Source: Maniola hyperantus
Taxonomy: Eukaryota; Arthropoda; Insecta; Lepidoptera; Nymphalidae
Direction: 5' to 3'
Length of the DNA stretch: 64,000 nt
Assembly: GCF_902806685.2 (NCBI RefSeq)
Contig: NC_048553.1
Coordinates: 1,674,001-1,738,000, forward strand
The position numbers were made by a program, and so were the translations under genes. This document shows, piece after piece, positions 55,881 to 64,000 of this stretch (its first letter is position 1; each line of letters opens with the position of its first letter). The notes beneath the pieces are model-generated. The model worked only from the letters and a program-made list of their open reading frames with translations. It was not told where the DNA came from and did not search any database.

Positions 55881-57103
55881 AGCTTGTTGTATCGAGTCGT
55901 TGTCATCGCAAAAACATTGTCACCCCAAGCGAGCGGCTGTGAGCGAACGAAATGGCTAGCTAGCTGCTATCGTCGAGCGTGCGCGCTACCTGCACTGCTT
56001 GAATCAGCTGGTGTACGCGGTCATTCAACTAGGTCTCCAAACTTTTTGGTCAAAATACAACATGTAAAAATGAGTGGAATCGATTCTGTTACCTAATGAT
56101 TCTGAACAAACTACTTTCAGGTTTTGTGTATACTAATAGTAACGTTGTATAACGATAACCGTGTCAGGTCTTGACTCTTGAGTAGAGATATTTGTAAAGG
56201 TCCGTATCTATGTGTGGTATATCAACGCCAGCGTCCCAAGCCCGGCTGCGCCATGCGATGGCGTGAGCCACTCAATTAGCGGCAGACTCGCCTCGCATCG
56301 CGTTTTTGTGCGCGCACAAAACGGCATTAAGCGTAAACACACGCTAGCAAACAGCTCATCTGTGTCTACGTTCGTCTGTCTACTCTTAGTTCCTAAACTG
56401 ATTGACTGAAACCCATTTTTGTGGAGATCCGTAGTAAAACAAGGAATCATAAGGGTTCTTTTCAGGAGACACGGCGCGTTGCGCGTCGCTTGGTGTGTCG
56501 CGTCGCGCTGGCTGTTAACTCAAATATTGGTCGCCTGGTCGGGATATCCGTTTGTTGCAACCCTGTGGTAAATTTTTTTATGATTCTCCTACAATTATTA
56601 TTGACATCATTTGACATTGAACATTACCACAAACTCTTACATTAGCTTTTTGAATGTGTAAGTACTAACTTGTGATCTTTTAGACTATTTTATCTAATTA
56701 GTAAACTTTTATGACTTTTAGCCAATGACTTATATAATGTATTTTTCGCAATTATCCGGCCGGCTTGACTATACTAAGAAACAGCTTTTATCAATAACAT
56801 TATAGCTAAAAGAACAATAACATTATATTATCCACTTTATTTCTAGTTAAGTACTAAATTGTTTAGATCTAGGTAAATAGGTAGACACTTAATATAAATC
56901 TAGACATTACGTCAATTAAATCTGTCCTGTTCTCATATCTTCGGCGGCCATCTTTTGGTTCTTGGAACTGAGAAATTTCTAGGTCAACTAGTATGGGGCT
57001 TACATAACGTGGCTATAATGGGTAAACGTGTGTTAAGTTATAATATGTATTCATTATATTATGTGATAACACTGATAAATAAAATTATATACCGACACTG
57101 GTT
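55881..57103. other. Intron with GC-rich patches
   Basis: Includes the 18-bp palindrome TTTTGTGCGCGCACAAAA (56304-56321) and a CGCG-rich stretch at 56470-56515. Family identity and function are unknown. No coding frame is recognised. Confidence 0.35.
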
Positions 57104-57290
57104 TATGAATGCGACTTTCCGAGTGGACTCCAAAAATTTCAAATCCCTATTTAACCCCCTTAGAGGTTGAATTTTTAAAAATCTTTTTTAGCGGATGTCT
57201 ACGTCATAATAGCTATCTGCATGCCAAATTTCAGTCCGATCCGTCCAGTAGTTTGAGCTGTGCGTTGAGCTCAGTCAGTAAGTCAGTCAG
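57104..57290 (-). mobile_element. Family C, reverse, diverged end
   Basis: AAAAATTTCAAATCCCTATT to GAGCTGTGCGTTGAGC and a GTCA run. The usual CTAGCTTATGCCCGCG end is mutated. Confidence 0.75.
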
Positions 57291-57470
57291 CGCTAATTGG
57301 CGGCACGGCTTTGCCGGTAGGGTGGTAAGTGTTCACTACCATTTAACTACTAACTGGCTACGACAGAAATTATAAATTCCTAAATTGCGGGCCTGCCCGG
57401 AATCGAACCCGGGACCTCCCACTTATAAGACCACAGCGCTCATCACTGCGCCAGAGAGGTCGTCAAAAAT
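57291..57470 (-). mobile_element. tRNA-headed retroposon, family P
   Basis: On the minus strand the head reads CTCTGGCGCAGTGATGAGCG, CTTATAAGTGGGAGG, CCGGGTTCGATTCCGGG (box A and B-like), then AATTTATAATTTCTGTCGTA and TACCGGCAAAGCCGTGCCGC. A known lepidopteran pattern; the acceptor stem does not close, so it is not a functional tRNA. Confidence 0.75.
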
Positions 57471-57576
57471 GTTTTTGATGCTTAGGTACTCTTTGACTTT
57501 GGCAAAATTTTAATGCAGAATTTTATTGTCTCTACCTATAGAAGTTGGGTTCGTAACCCACACCCAATAATTTACC

Positions 57577-57788
57577 AGTGTGACTCGTCGAAAATCTATT
57601 GAATTTTTCTCATCGAGTCACACCCACAGTAATAGTGTGACTCGTTGTGAATTTTAATGGATAAAAAGTTTGCAACTATTGTACGCGACAGGTCGAGGTG
57701 GATATCGGGGTGAGGACGTCCCGCACACCCGCACAGCCGCGGGGGCTATCCCGTTGCAGCAAGTTTCCACTTCCCATCGAGTCACACT
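57577..57788. mobile_element. Inverted-repeat element (family V) carrying a partial F
   Basis: GTGTGACTCG at 57578 and 57635 and its complement CGAGTCACAC at 57614 and 57778 alternate. The outer pair 57635/57778 looks like element ends; F sequence (GCGACAGGTCGAGGTGGATA to GGGGGCTATCCCGTTGC) fills 57682-57758. Confidence 0.6.
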
Positions 57789-57966
57789 ATGACACGTTTG
57801 GGTGATGATAGACAAAAAGTTCCCGAATTAACAAGTATTATTAACAGTCACAATACTCGTCAGCCCCGTGTGCGCACGCGCAGCTGCGCGGCGTCGGCCA
57901 TTATTTATTTATTCTATATCCGCGCCAAACGCCCAATTGGATCAGAGCGACAAAGAGACTTAAATT

Positions 57967-58012
57967 GCGCGTCCAAATCCCTTCACAATATATTGTGACG
58001 GAACGGGACGCG
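57967..58012. repeat. Compound palindrome
   Basis: A 16-bp palindrome TCACAATATATTGTGA (57983-57998) is nested inside CGCGTCC (57968) / GGACGCG (58006). Confidence 0.8.
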
Positions 58013-58103
58013 GACAGATGTAAACAGACTAACGACTGCTCTTATAGGTACAGCGAGGCATTATCTGTGGTGAAATATTTTTTATCTGTGTTTCACACAA
58101 AAA

Positions 58104-58350
58104 ACCCGGTCAAGTGTGACTCGGACTCGCACACGAAGGGCTCCGTACCATCGTACAAGGTATAACACTTTTATGTGAAACACTGTAAGTTGATGTCGGA
58201 CAGCGCCATACACATGTGATATAAGTAAACTAAATTATTATTTGTTCTTGAACACTTTTTATTGTGATGTAACCACAAACTCACAGTTTTCGGATTTTTT
58301 ATTTTACTTGTGCTATAAGACCTACTTATTTGCCAAATTTCATAATTTTT
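58104..58350 (-). mobile_element. Family A-related, reverse, truncated
   Basis: GTCAAGTGTGACTCGGACTC to GTGATGTAACCACAAACTCA and TGCCAAATTTCATAATTTTT. Confidence 0.72.
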
Positions 58351-58687
58351 TAAGTATAAAACAATCTGTATAAATGAATTGAGTCGACTGACTGACTTTA
58401 TACAGTTTATTATTCGAAAAAAATGCTGCATCTTTTCCGGACGAAGCAATTCTACGCAAGATCTAAAATTTACATCTAGTCATTATAATTTACCTATGTT
58501 TGCGTTTGGAAATATAGCTTTGCATTGGTTGAAAATTAATTAAATTCCTAGATTGTAAACAGACGCCGGGTATATGACTGGGCATTGTGGCATACGCCGG
58601 CTTTCTAAATCAAGATACCCACAAATAGAATCATCCTCGAGTGCTCGCTGCAACGCTAGGGACTTTACCCGACTCTTCATCCATATC

Positions 58688-58888
58688 CGTATCCATACTA
58701 ATATTATAAATGCGAAAGTCTGTCTGTCTGCTAGCTTTTCACGCCTCAACAGTTTGACCGATTTTGATGAAATTTGGTACATAGTTAAAAACTTAAGAGA
58801 TCTCTCTCTTTAGACTCAAAATTTAAGAGTTCCCACGAGATTTTAATAAACCTAAATCCACGCGGACCAAGTCATGAGCATCATCTAG
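58688..58888 (+). mobile_element. Family B1 abutting C
   Basis: TATCCATACTAATATTATAA to CACGCGGACCAAGTCATGAG then CATCATCTAG. A C element follows directly. Confidence 0.85.
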
Positions 58889-59127
58889 ATATATATAAGG
58901 AAAAGGTGACTGACTGACTGATCTATCAACGTACAGCTCAAACTGTGTACTGGACGTATCGGGCTGTTTGGCATGAAGATAGCTATTATGACGTACACAT
59001 GAGATAAGAAAGGATTTTTGAAAATTCCCCAAATCTCCAAGGGGGTAAATAGGGGGGCAAATAGGGGGTAAATAGGGGATTGAAAATTGTGTAGTCATCG
59101 CGGATGAAATCGCGGGCATAAGCTAGT
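58889..59127 (+). mobile_element. Family C
   Basis: ATATATAAGGAAAAGGTGAC to AAATCGCGGGCATAAGCTAG. It holds a small local duplication of the GGGGGTAAATAGGGG segment. Confidence 0.85.
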
Positions 59128-59132
59128 CTAAA

Positions 59133-59334
59133 TTATATATAAATGGAAAAGGTGACTCACTGATCTATCAACGCACAGCTAAAACTACTGAATGGATCGG
59201 GCTTTTGTCATGCAGATCTATTTTGACGTAGACATCCAATAAGAAAGGATTTTTGAAAATTCAACCCCTAAGGGAGTAAAATAGGGGTTTGAATTTTGTG
59301 TAGCCCACGCGGACTAAGTCACGGGCATTAGTTA
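59133..59334 (+). mobile_element. Family C, second tandem copy
   Basis: ATATATAAATGGAAAAGGTG to ACTAAGTCACGGGCATTAGT. It makes a B-C-C array with the two preceding elements. Confidence 0.85.
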
Positions 59335-59365
59335 GTAAAGGGGTTATGGGTTTAATAAAAACTGC

Positions 59366-59467
59366 CATTCTCCTTCCAGGTTAGCCCACATCCATCATAG
59401 ATTGCATCATCACTTACCACCAGGTGAGATTGCAGTCTAGGGCTATCTTGCATCTGAATAAAAAAAG
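59366..59467 (-). repeat. Family P tail
   Basis: TTGCATCATCACTTACCACC, AGGTGAGATTGCAGTCTAGG and a short A tail. Confidence 0.65.
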
Positions 59468-59954
59468 TTCCTCTTTTCAAATCATAAAAATACGACACTG
59501 TGTTGCGGCCAACTGAAAGCTCAGCCGGTATACTGGATTAATGCAAAATTATTTGACCCTAAAAATTTCAAAAAAATAAAGAAAGAAAAAGAGTTCGAGC
59601 AGAAAGTTCGAGTCTTTCATAATCTATAGTACTGGAAAGTTTAATTGAAATTAATAAGTATAAATTATTAAGTTATTATTAAATAATAGCTATGTCGTAA
59701 AATACCATTATTAATTTCTCTTTCAATTATCTTCTACCCTATAAAAAATTACTGCATAGCTTGTTTTTTAAACGATAGTACATTTAATTTAAGCACTTAG
59801 TTACCTACTTGGTTATTATAATATTATAATTTGAAACCATTACTAAGTGCAATGTAACGTAAAGTGAAAAATAAGGCTTGGTCATACGTAACGTTTAGCG
59901 TAGGGCACGCTCCAACAAGATAGACCGATCAAATAAAGAGGAAGGCGGGAAGTA

Positions 59955-60060
59955 AAGTAAAACTAAAGTAAAATATTCTTTATTGTACACCAAAACCAAA
60001 AGAATAGAAATTTAACAAAGATGTTTGCAAATCCAATAGGCAGCCTTATCGCTAAAATAG
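59955..60060 (+). repeat. Retroelement tail fragment (family T)
   Basis: AAAATATTCTTTATTGTACA then CACCAAAACC, with AATAGGCAGCCTTATCGCTA: a tail segment common in Lepidoptera. Confidence 0.55.
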
Positions 60061-60210
60061 GAGCAACCGATTGACGTGATTTTTCGCATGGGTATAGTCA
60101 AAGATCTGAAAAGTGACATAGGCTACTTTTTATCCCGGAAAATCAAAGAGCTCCAACGGGTTTTTAAAAAACCTAAAATCCACACGGACCAAGTCGCGGG
60201 CATCATCTAG
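60061..60210 (+). mobile_element. Family B2, 5'-truncated
   Basis: AGCAACCGATTGACGTGATT to ACCAAGTCGCGGGCATCATC then TAGT. Confidence 0.85.
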
Positions 60211-60496
60211 TTTCCAAATAGCTAGCTTCGCGTTCTGTCGCGCGCCGCGGTTCTTCTGCCCAGGCCTCAAGGATGCGTGCATACTAGCATTACGTTAGAG
60301 CACGCATGGTTTAATATTTTGCAGAACATGTACTAGGAATTTGATACTTTTTAATTAACATGCTGGATATACTGGTGTAGGAAGCGATTAGGTTCAGCTA
60401 TAATATGTAAGGTAAGTAATGACGTGACGTAAAATAAGTCATTTATTTTCTTTTTACTTGAGTAGGTACATAATACTTAATTTACTTATTCTTACT

Positions 60497-60995
60497 AGCG
60501 GTGATAGCCTAGTAGTTAAAACTTCGTTCTCCTATTGAAGACCGAACCCCCGACCCCTCAAATCGGGGGTTCGGTCCTGGGCACGCACCTGTAACTTTTC
60601 GGAGTTATGTGCATTTTAAGCAGTTAAATATCACTTGCTCTAACGGAAAAGGAAAACATCGTGAGGGAATCTATTAGTATGTGAAAGCTCGAGATGGCAA
60701 TCGGGGTATATATGAGGCGGGGGGACACCCCGCACACCCGCACGTCACCCGCGTTATCCCGCACCGGGTTGTGTGGGCTGTGCGGATGTGTGGGCGTCCC
60801 CACCCTAATTGCCATCTCGATTATGTCGGACACTATACAATATACATGCCTGAGGGTTCTCCATAATCTTACCTCATAATGTTCTCAAAGGTGTATGAAG
60901 CCAATTCTCACTGGGCCAGCATGGCCAACCCTTCTCATTCGATCCGTGAAGAGATCCATGCTCAGTAGTGAGCTGACGATGATGATGATCTATTA
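60497..60995 (+). mobile_element. tRNA-derived SINE, family E, split by family F
   Basis: The tRNA-like head at 60500-60590 holds a local inverted duplication (CCCGACCCC and AATCGGGGGTTCGGTCC). The E body runs to GAAAACATCGTGAGGGAA, then F, then ATGCCTGAGGGTTCTCCATA and the GATGATGATGAT tail. Confidence 0.85.
60672..60842. mobile_element. MITE family F nested in E
   Basis: CTCGAGATGGCAATCGGGGT ... CTAATTGCCATCTCGATTAT then GTCGGACACTATA. GC-rich palindromic interior. Confidence 0.87.
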
Positions 60996-61017
60996 CTTGT
61001 ATATGTACCTAATTGAA

Positions 61018-61255
61018 TTCTATCAATCAATCAGCCTGTTTGCGTCCTCTGCTGGACATAGGCCTTCCCAAGAGCGTGCCATCATACACGATCCTCCGCC
61101 TTCCCCATATCCACCCACTTCCCGCTACCTTCTTAAGGTCGTCAGTCCAGCGGGTTGGAGTCGAGATACGCGGTCTCCACTCCAGAACGCGTCTGCCCCA
61201 GCAGACATCGGTTCTGCGGCAGACGTGGCCTTCCCTCTGCCACTTCAGCTAGGTA
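61018..61255 (-). pseudogene. RTE-type LINE C-terminus
   Basis: Minus strand reads CWGRRVLEWRPRIS then TRWTDDLKKVAGSGW, the conserved end of RTE-like LINE proteins (usually WGRKVLEWRPR...PPTRWTDDL). The 3' end carries an ATTG tandem tail (61020-61033). Degenerate and truncated. Confidence 0.82.
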
Positions 61256-61279
61256 ATTCGCTTTTTGATTGTATAATTG

Positions 61280-61678
61280 AACTAGCTTATGCTCGCGACT
61301 TCATCCGCGTGAACTACACAAATTTCAAACCCCTATTTCACCCCCTTAGGGGTTGAATTTTCAAAAATCCTTTCTTAGTGGATGTCTACGTCATAATATG
61401 AGCCTCAATAGCTCAACCGGTATAGGAGTGGACTGAAAACCGAAAGGTCGACGGTTCAAATCCCACCCGTTGCACTATTGTCGTACCTACTCCTAGCACA
61501 AGCTTTACGCTTAATTGGAGGGGAAAGGAGAATATTAGTCAGCAACTAACTTGACTAATATTCTTTAAAAAAAAAAATTGCTATCTGCATGCCCGATCCA
61601 TCCAGTAGTTTGAGCTGAGCGTTGATGTATCAGTCAGCCAGTCAGTAAGTCAGTCAGTCACTTTTTCCTTTTATATAT
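61280..61678 (-). mobile_element. Family C split by SINE D
   Basis: C runs ACTAGCTTATGCTCGCGACT to ACGTCATAATA (61397), resumes at GCTATCTGCATGCCCGATCC (61580) and ends in a GTCA run. Confidence 0.88.
61398..61577 (+). mobile_element. tRNA-derived SINE, family D, nested in C
   Basis: AATAGCTCAACCGGTATAGG, CGACGGTTCAAATCCCACCC, CTAGCACAAGCTTTACGC and an A-rich tail to 61577. Confidence 0.9.
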
Positions 61679-63244
61679 ACATATTACTTATTAGATTTAA
61701 GTTCACTGCAAACATGATATCAGTATTTTACAAATAATAAATATTTTATAAATGCTAATAATATAATTTACAGTAAGTTATTTACTTTTATTTATAACAT
61801 TTCTCAATGAATATTTTGATACATTTAATCACACCGATAAGCCAAGGCCGCGGGTGTAGAGGTTGTAAACTCAATTCCTTAATTAGCGTACCGGTGACAA
61901 ATACCGATATTACACCGTTAATTGATATTATTAGAATTCATTTATTCGTGTTGTAAAACGCACGGGTATGTTTACATTGTACCGAGCCGTCAGTAACCCG
62001 TTACTACACGTCATGTTCTAGAAATAAGGTAGGGGTATTCACTGTAGGGGTTTTCTAGGCAAGAGCGCCCCATCTTATGCAGCATCATTTGCCAGCAAAT
62101 CTGATTGCAGCTAAGCGCTAATCTATAAAATTAAAAATATAAAAAAGTGTACCGAGCGTTTTATAAAACGTTAAATCATGTCATATTCTAGATAGGGCAC
62201 TTCACAAGAAAATAAGCCATGGCGTAGGTATCACCAAAAATTAAAGTGCAATAAAAAGGTAAATTAACATAGATATAATGGCATAAAGTTTCTGCAGCCG
62301 ACGGCATTAGGTACTAAATTGTTTAATTTGTTTTCGTCTGTCCCTGTTTACTTCGGCGGAATTCCCAAGATAACTCTAATACTGGAAAAATAATATGCTG
62401 ATTTCTAAATACTGAAGATGTTGTTTGAAACGCCATAGTAGTCTCAAATAGCCGTCTCGGACTATGAAATTGTGGAATAATAAAAAGAGTGCATCTGGGT
62501 GCACACTGGTGCACTATAGCTATCTACTGCGTAGTGGACTAGTCTTCGTTAGACCGACATTTATTAAGTCTACAAAGCACAGGAATACAACGGAAACGCG
62601 CTCCACATTGCATATATTCACACCTTGGCCCAACATGCAACACATCAAGTCAATTTAATACCACTTTCGTAATGACTGTGGGAAAATTGATTATAATTAA
62701 CAGTGCAAAACTAATTAGAGACCTACCTAGTACATACGAGTCAAGGCTGCGGTACCTTAAGACACCATGGTCGTTAAAATTTTATATGCCACCATAAAAT
62801 GTATGATAAAAATATTGCAACTTTATTATTAAATTAAGAGCTTTTATTTAATCCGCTCTAGCAATGGGTGGGACTGCATTTACTTATGTAAATCGCAAAA
62901 TACTTATCTTTTTAATTATTTATTTGATTCTCGCTGGCCTTTTCCACAATTATAAACATACCAGAAGTGAAATTAAATAAAGATAAAACTATACAAACAA
63001 ATACAGCCCTTATTTTTAATACCGAATAAAATTGATTAAGTCCAATTTCATATATGACAAATTGATATACATAACATGTCCGCTCGGTCCGAATGTCTGA
63101 GCAAAAGTGAATAGAATAGCTCTCGATTCTCGAAGGCCATTCGAAAGATCGTTTTCCGAGATGGTGCTTCGGTCGCGTTCGTAAAAACTTTCCCGACAGT
63201 TGTCACGTGACTTCCGTTCAAAAAGGCGGCAATCACAAGTGCGA
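61679..63244. other. Repeat-poor intron
   Basis: 1.6 kb without window repeats. A GTCACGTGAC palindrome (63202-63211) lies in a GC-richer unique patch (63070-63245). No coding frame is recognised. Confidence 0.4.
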
Positions 63245-63556
63245 CACCAGAATAGAAGCTATATTTGTGCCAAATTTCATCAAAATCTGTTGAGCACTTT
63301 GTTATTAAAACGTTGATGAATAAACATATGTCATGCCATTTAAAATTTAACTGTGGATGGCTGGATATTTATTTATTTTATTTTATAAACTTAGTTTATT
63401 TTTTTCTTTAAGTAGGTAACTTAGTATAAAATTTTATAGGCAAAGAGCTCATTACTTGCCTTCATTCGTAACCTAGGTAAACTATAAAAATAGAATGTAA
63501 AACGTATTATTGTGTTTTATACTTTTAATGCAAACATAAATTATTCTTTTATAATT
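63245..63556. other. Intron with a B/C-like scrap
   Basis: GTGCCAAATTTCATCAAAAT then CTGTTGAGCAC at 63269 resembles the B1 middle. The rest is AT-rich. Confidence 0.4.
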
Positions 63557-63957
63557 AGGGTTCCGTACCTCAAAAGGCTTACTTTGTTGTCTGTCTGTCT
63601 GTCGGCCTGTCAAAAAACCTACAGAGTACTTCCCTTTGACTTAGAATCATGAAATTTGGCAGGTAGGTATAGGTCTTAGAGCAGACATTAGGGAAAAAAT
63701 CTGAAAATCGTGAATTTGTGGTTACATCACAAGAAAAAAATTAAAATGTGTTCATGAACAAATATTGTTATTTTTTTCAAAGTAAGATTGCTATACCAAG
63801 TGGGATATCATATTATGAAAAGGCTTTACCTATACATTCTAAAACAGATTTTTATTTATTGTTAGGTATAATAGTTTTTAGTTTATCGTGCAAAATGTCG
63901 ATAAAATTAGATTGTAATATGGAACCCTCAAAGCGCGAGTCTGACTCGCACTTGTTT
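63557..63957 (+). mobile_element. Family A, near full length
   Basis: AGGGTTCCGTACCTCAAAAG to GCGCGAGTCTGACTCGCACT. The segment between CAAAAGG and ACTTTGTTG is deleted. Confidence 0.88.
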
Positions 63958-64000
63958 TAAAGGTTTACGTTATTTATTTAATTGTACAGCATGTGAAATA

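Larger units (their letters stand above)
7814..64000 (-). other. Upstream intron(s) of hth (partial)
   Basis: Everything to the right of the exon should be upstream intron on the transcribed strand. No frame resembles the preceding HM-domain segments (for example the HLLELEK motif before VHELC). Exons of about 50 bp are known in vertebrate MEIS genes and could be missed by eye, so more than one intron may be present. Another gene nested in the intron is not excluded, but none was recognised. Confidence 0.6.

Noticed and set aside
57391..57465. Possible tRNA gene with a TAT-like anticodon (minus strand)
   Set aside because: The T arm is good but the acceptor stem fails, and it continues into the family P body, so it is a retroposon head.

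Overview
The window looks like a piece of a lepidopteran (butterfly or moth) genome lying almost wholly inside introns of one gene. The only convincing host coding sequence is a single internal exon on the minus strand at 7643-7813. Its 57 codons match the end of the MEIS/PKNOX N-terminal homology region of the TALE homeobox gene homothorax (hth), with a clean AG acceptor and GTGAGT donor. The gene therefore runs right to left: about 7.6 kb of the downstream intron lies left of the exon and at least 56 kb of upstream intron lies right of it. I found no second hth exon, although very short exons could have been missed.

The lepidopteran assignment rests on the dense dispersed repeats. Several are families I associate with butterfly and moth genomes: short elements sharing the end motif ACGCGGACGAAGTCGCGGGC, tRNA-headed SINEs ending in GAT triplets, a GC-rich palindromic element, and 3' fragments of non-LTR retrotransposons. 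I name families by letter (A to V) for this window only; no repeat library was consulted.

Layout. 1-4.4 kb is packed with nested repeats, a 30-bp minisatellite and a run of back-to-back palindromic MITEs. 4.4-7.6 kb, just downstream of the exon, is repeat-poor and holds a striking 64-bp hairpin. 7.5-8.0 kb holds the exon, an in-frame read-through tail and a repeat copy close behind the acceptor. 8-20 kb alternates AT-rich intron with B and C repeats and several MITEs. 18.7-19.5 kb carries a GC-rich tandem duplication. 19.8-21.05 kb is a long inverted repeat enclosing nested insertions, followed by a non-LTR 3' end. 22-43 kb is repeat-rich and includes a textbook hAT-like MITE and a PIF/Harbinger-like MITE. 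43.9-46, 48.1-49.3, 51-52.6, 52.8-53.7 and 61.7-63.5 kb are quieter and could hold cis-regulatory DNA. The rest is mixed repeats.

There is no operon, CRISPR array, rRNA gene or convincing functional tRNA. Most open frames in the window arise from repeats or chance. The most interesting points are the hth exon with its possible homeodomain-less read-through end, the intronic hairpin, the MITE pair carrying TGACGTCA palindromes, the fold-back duplication inside one MITE copy, and the nested insertion chronology.
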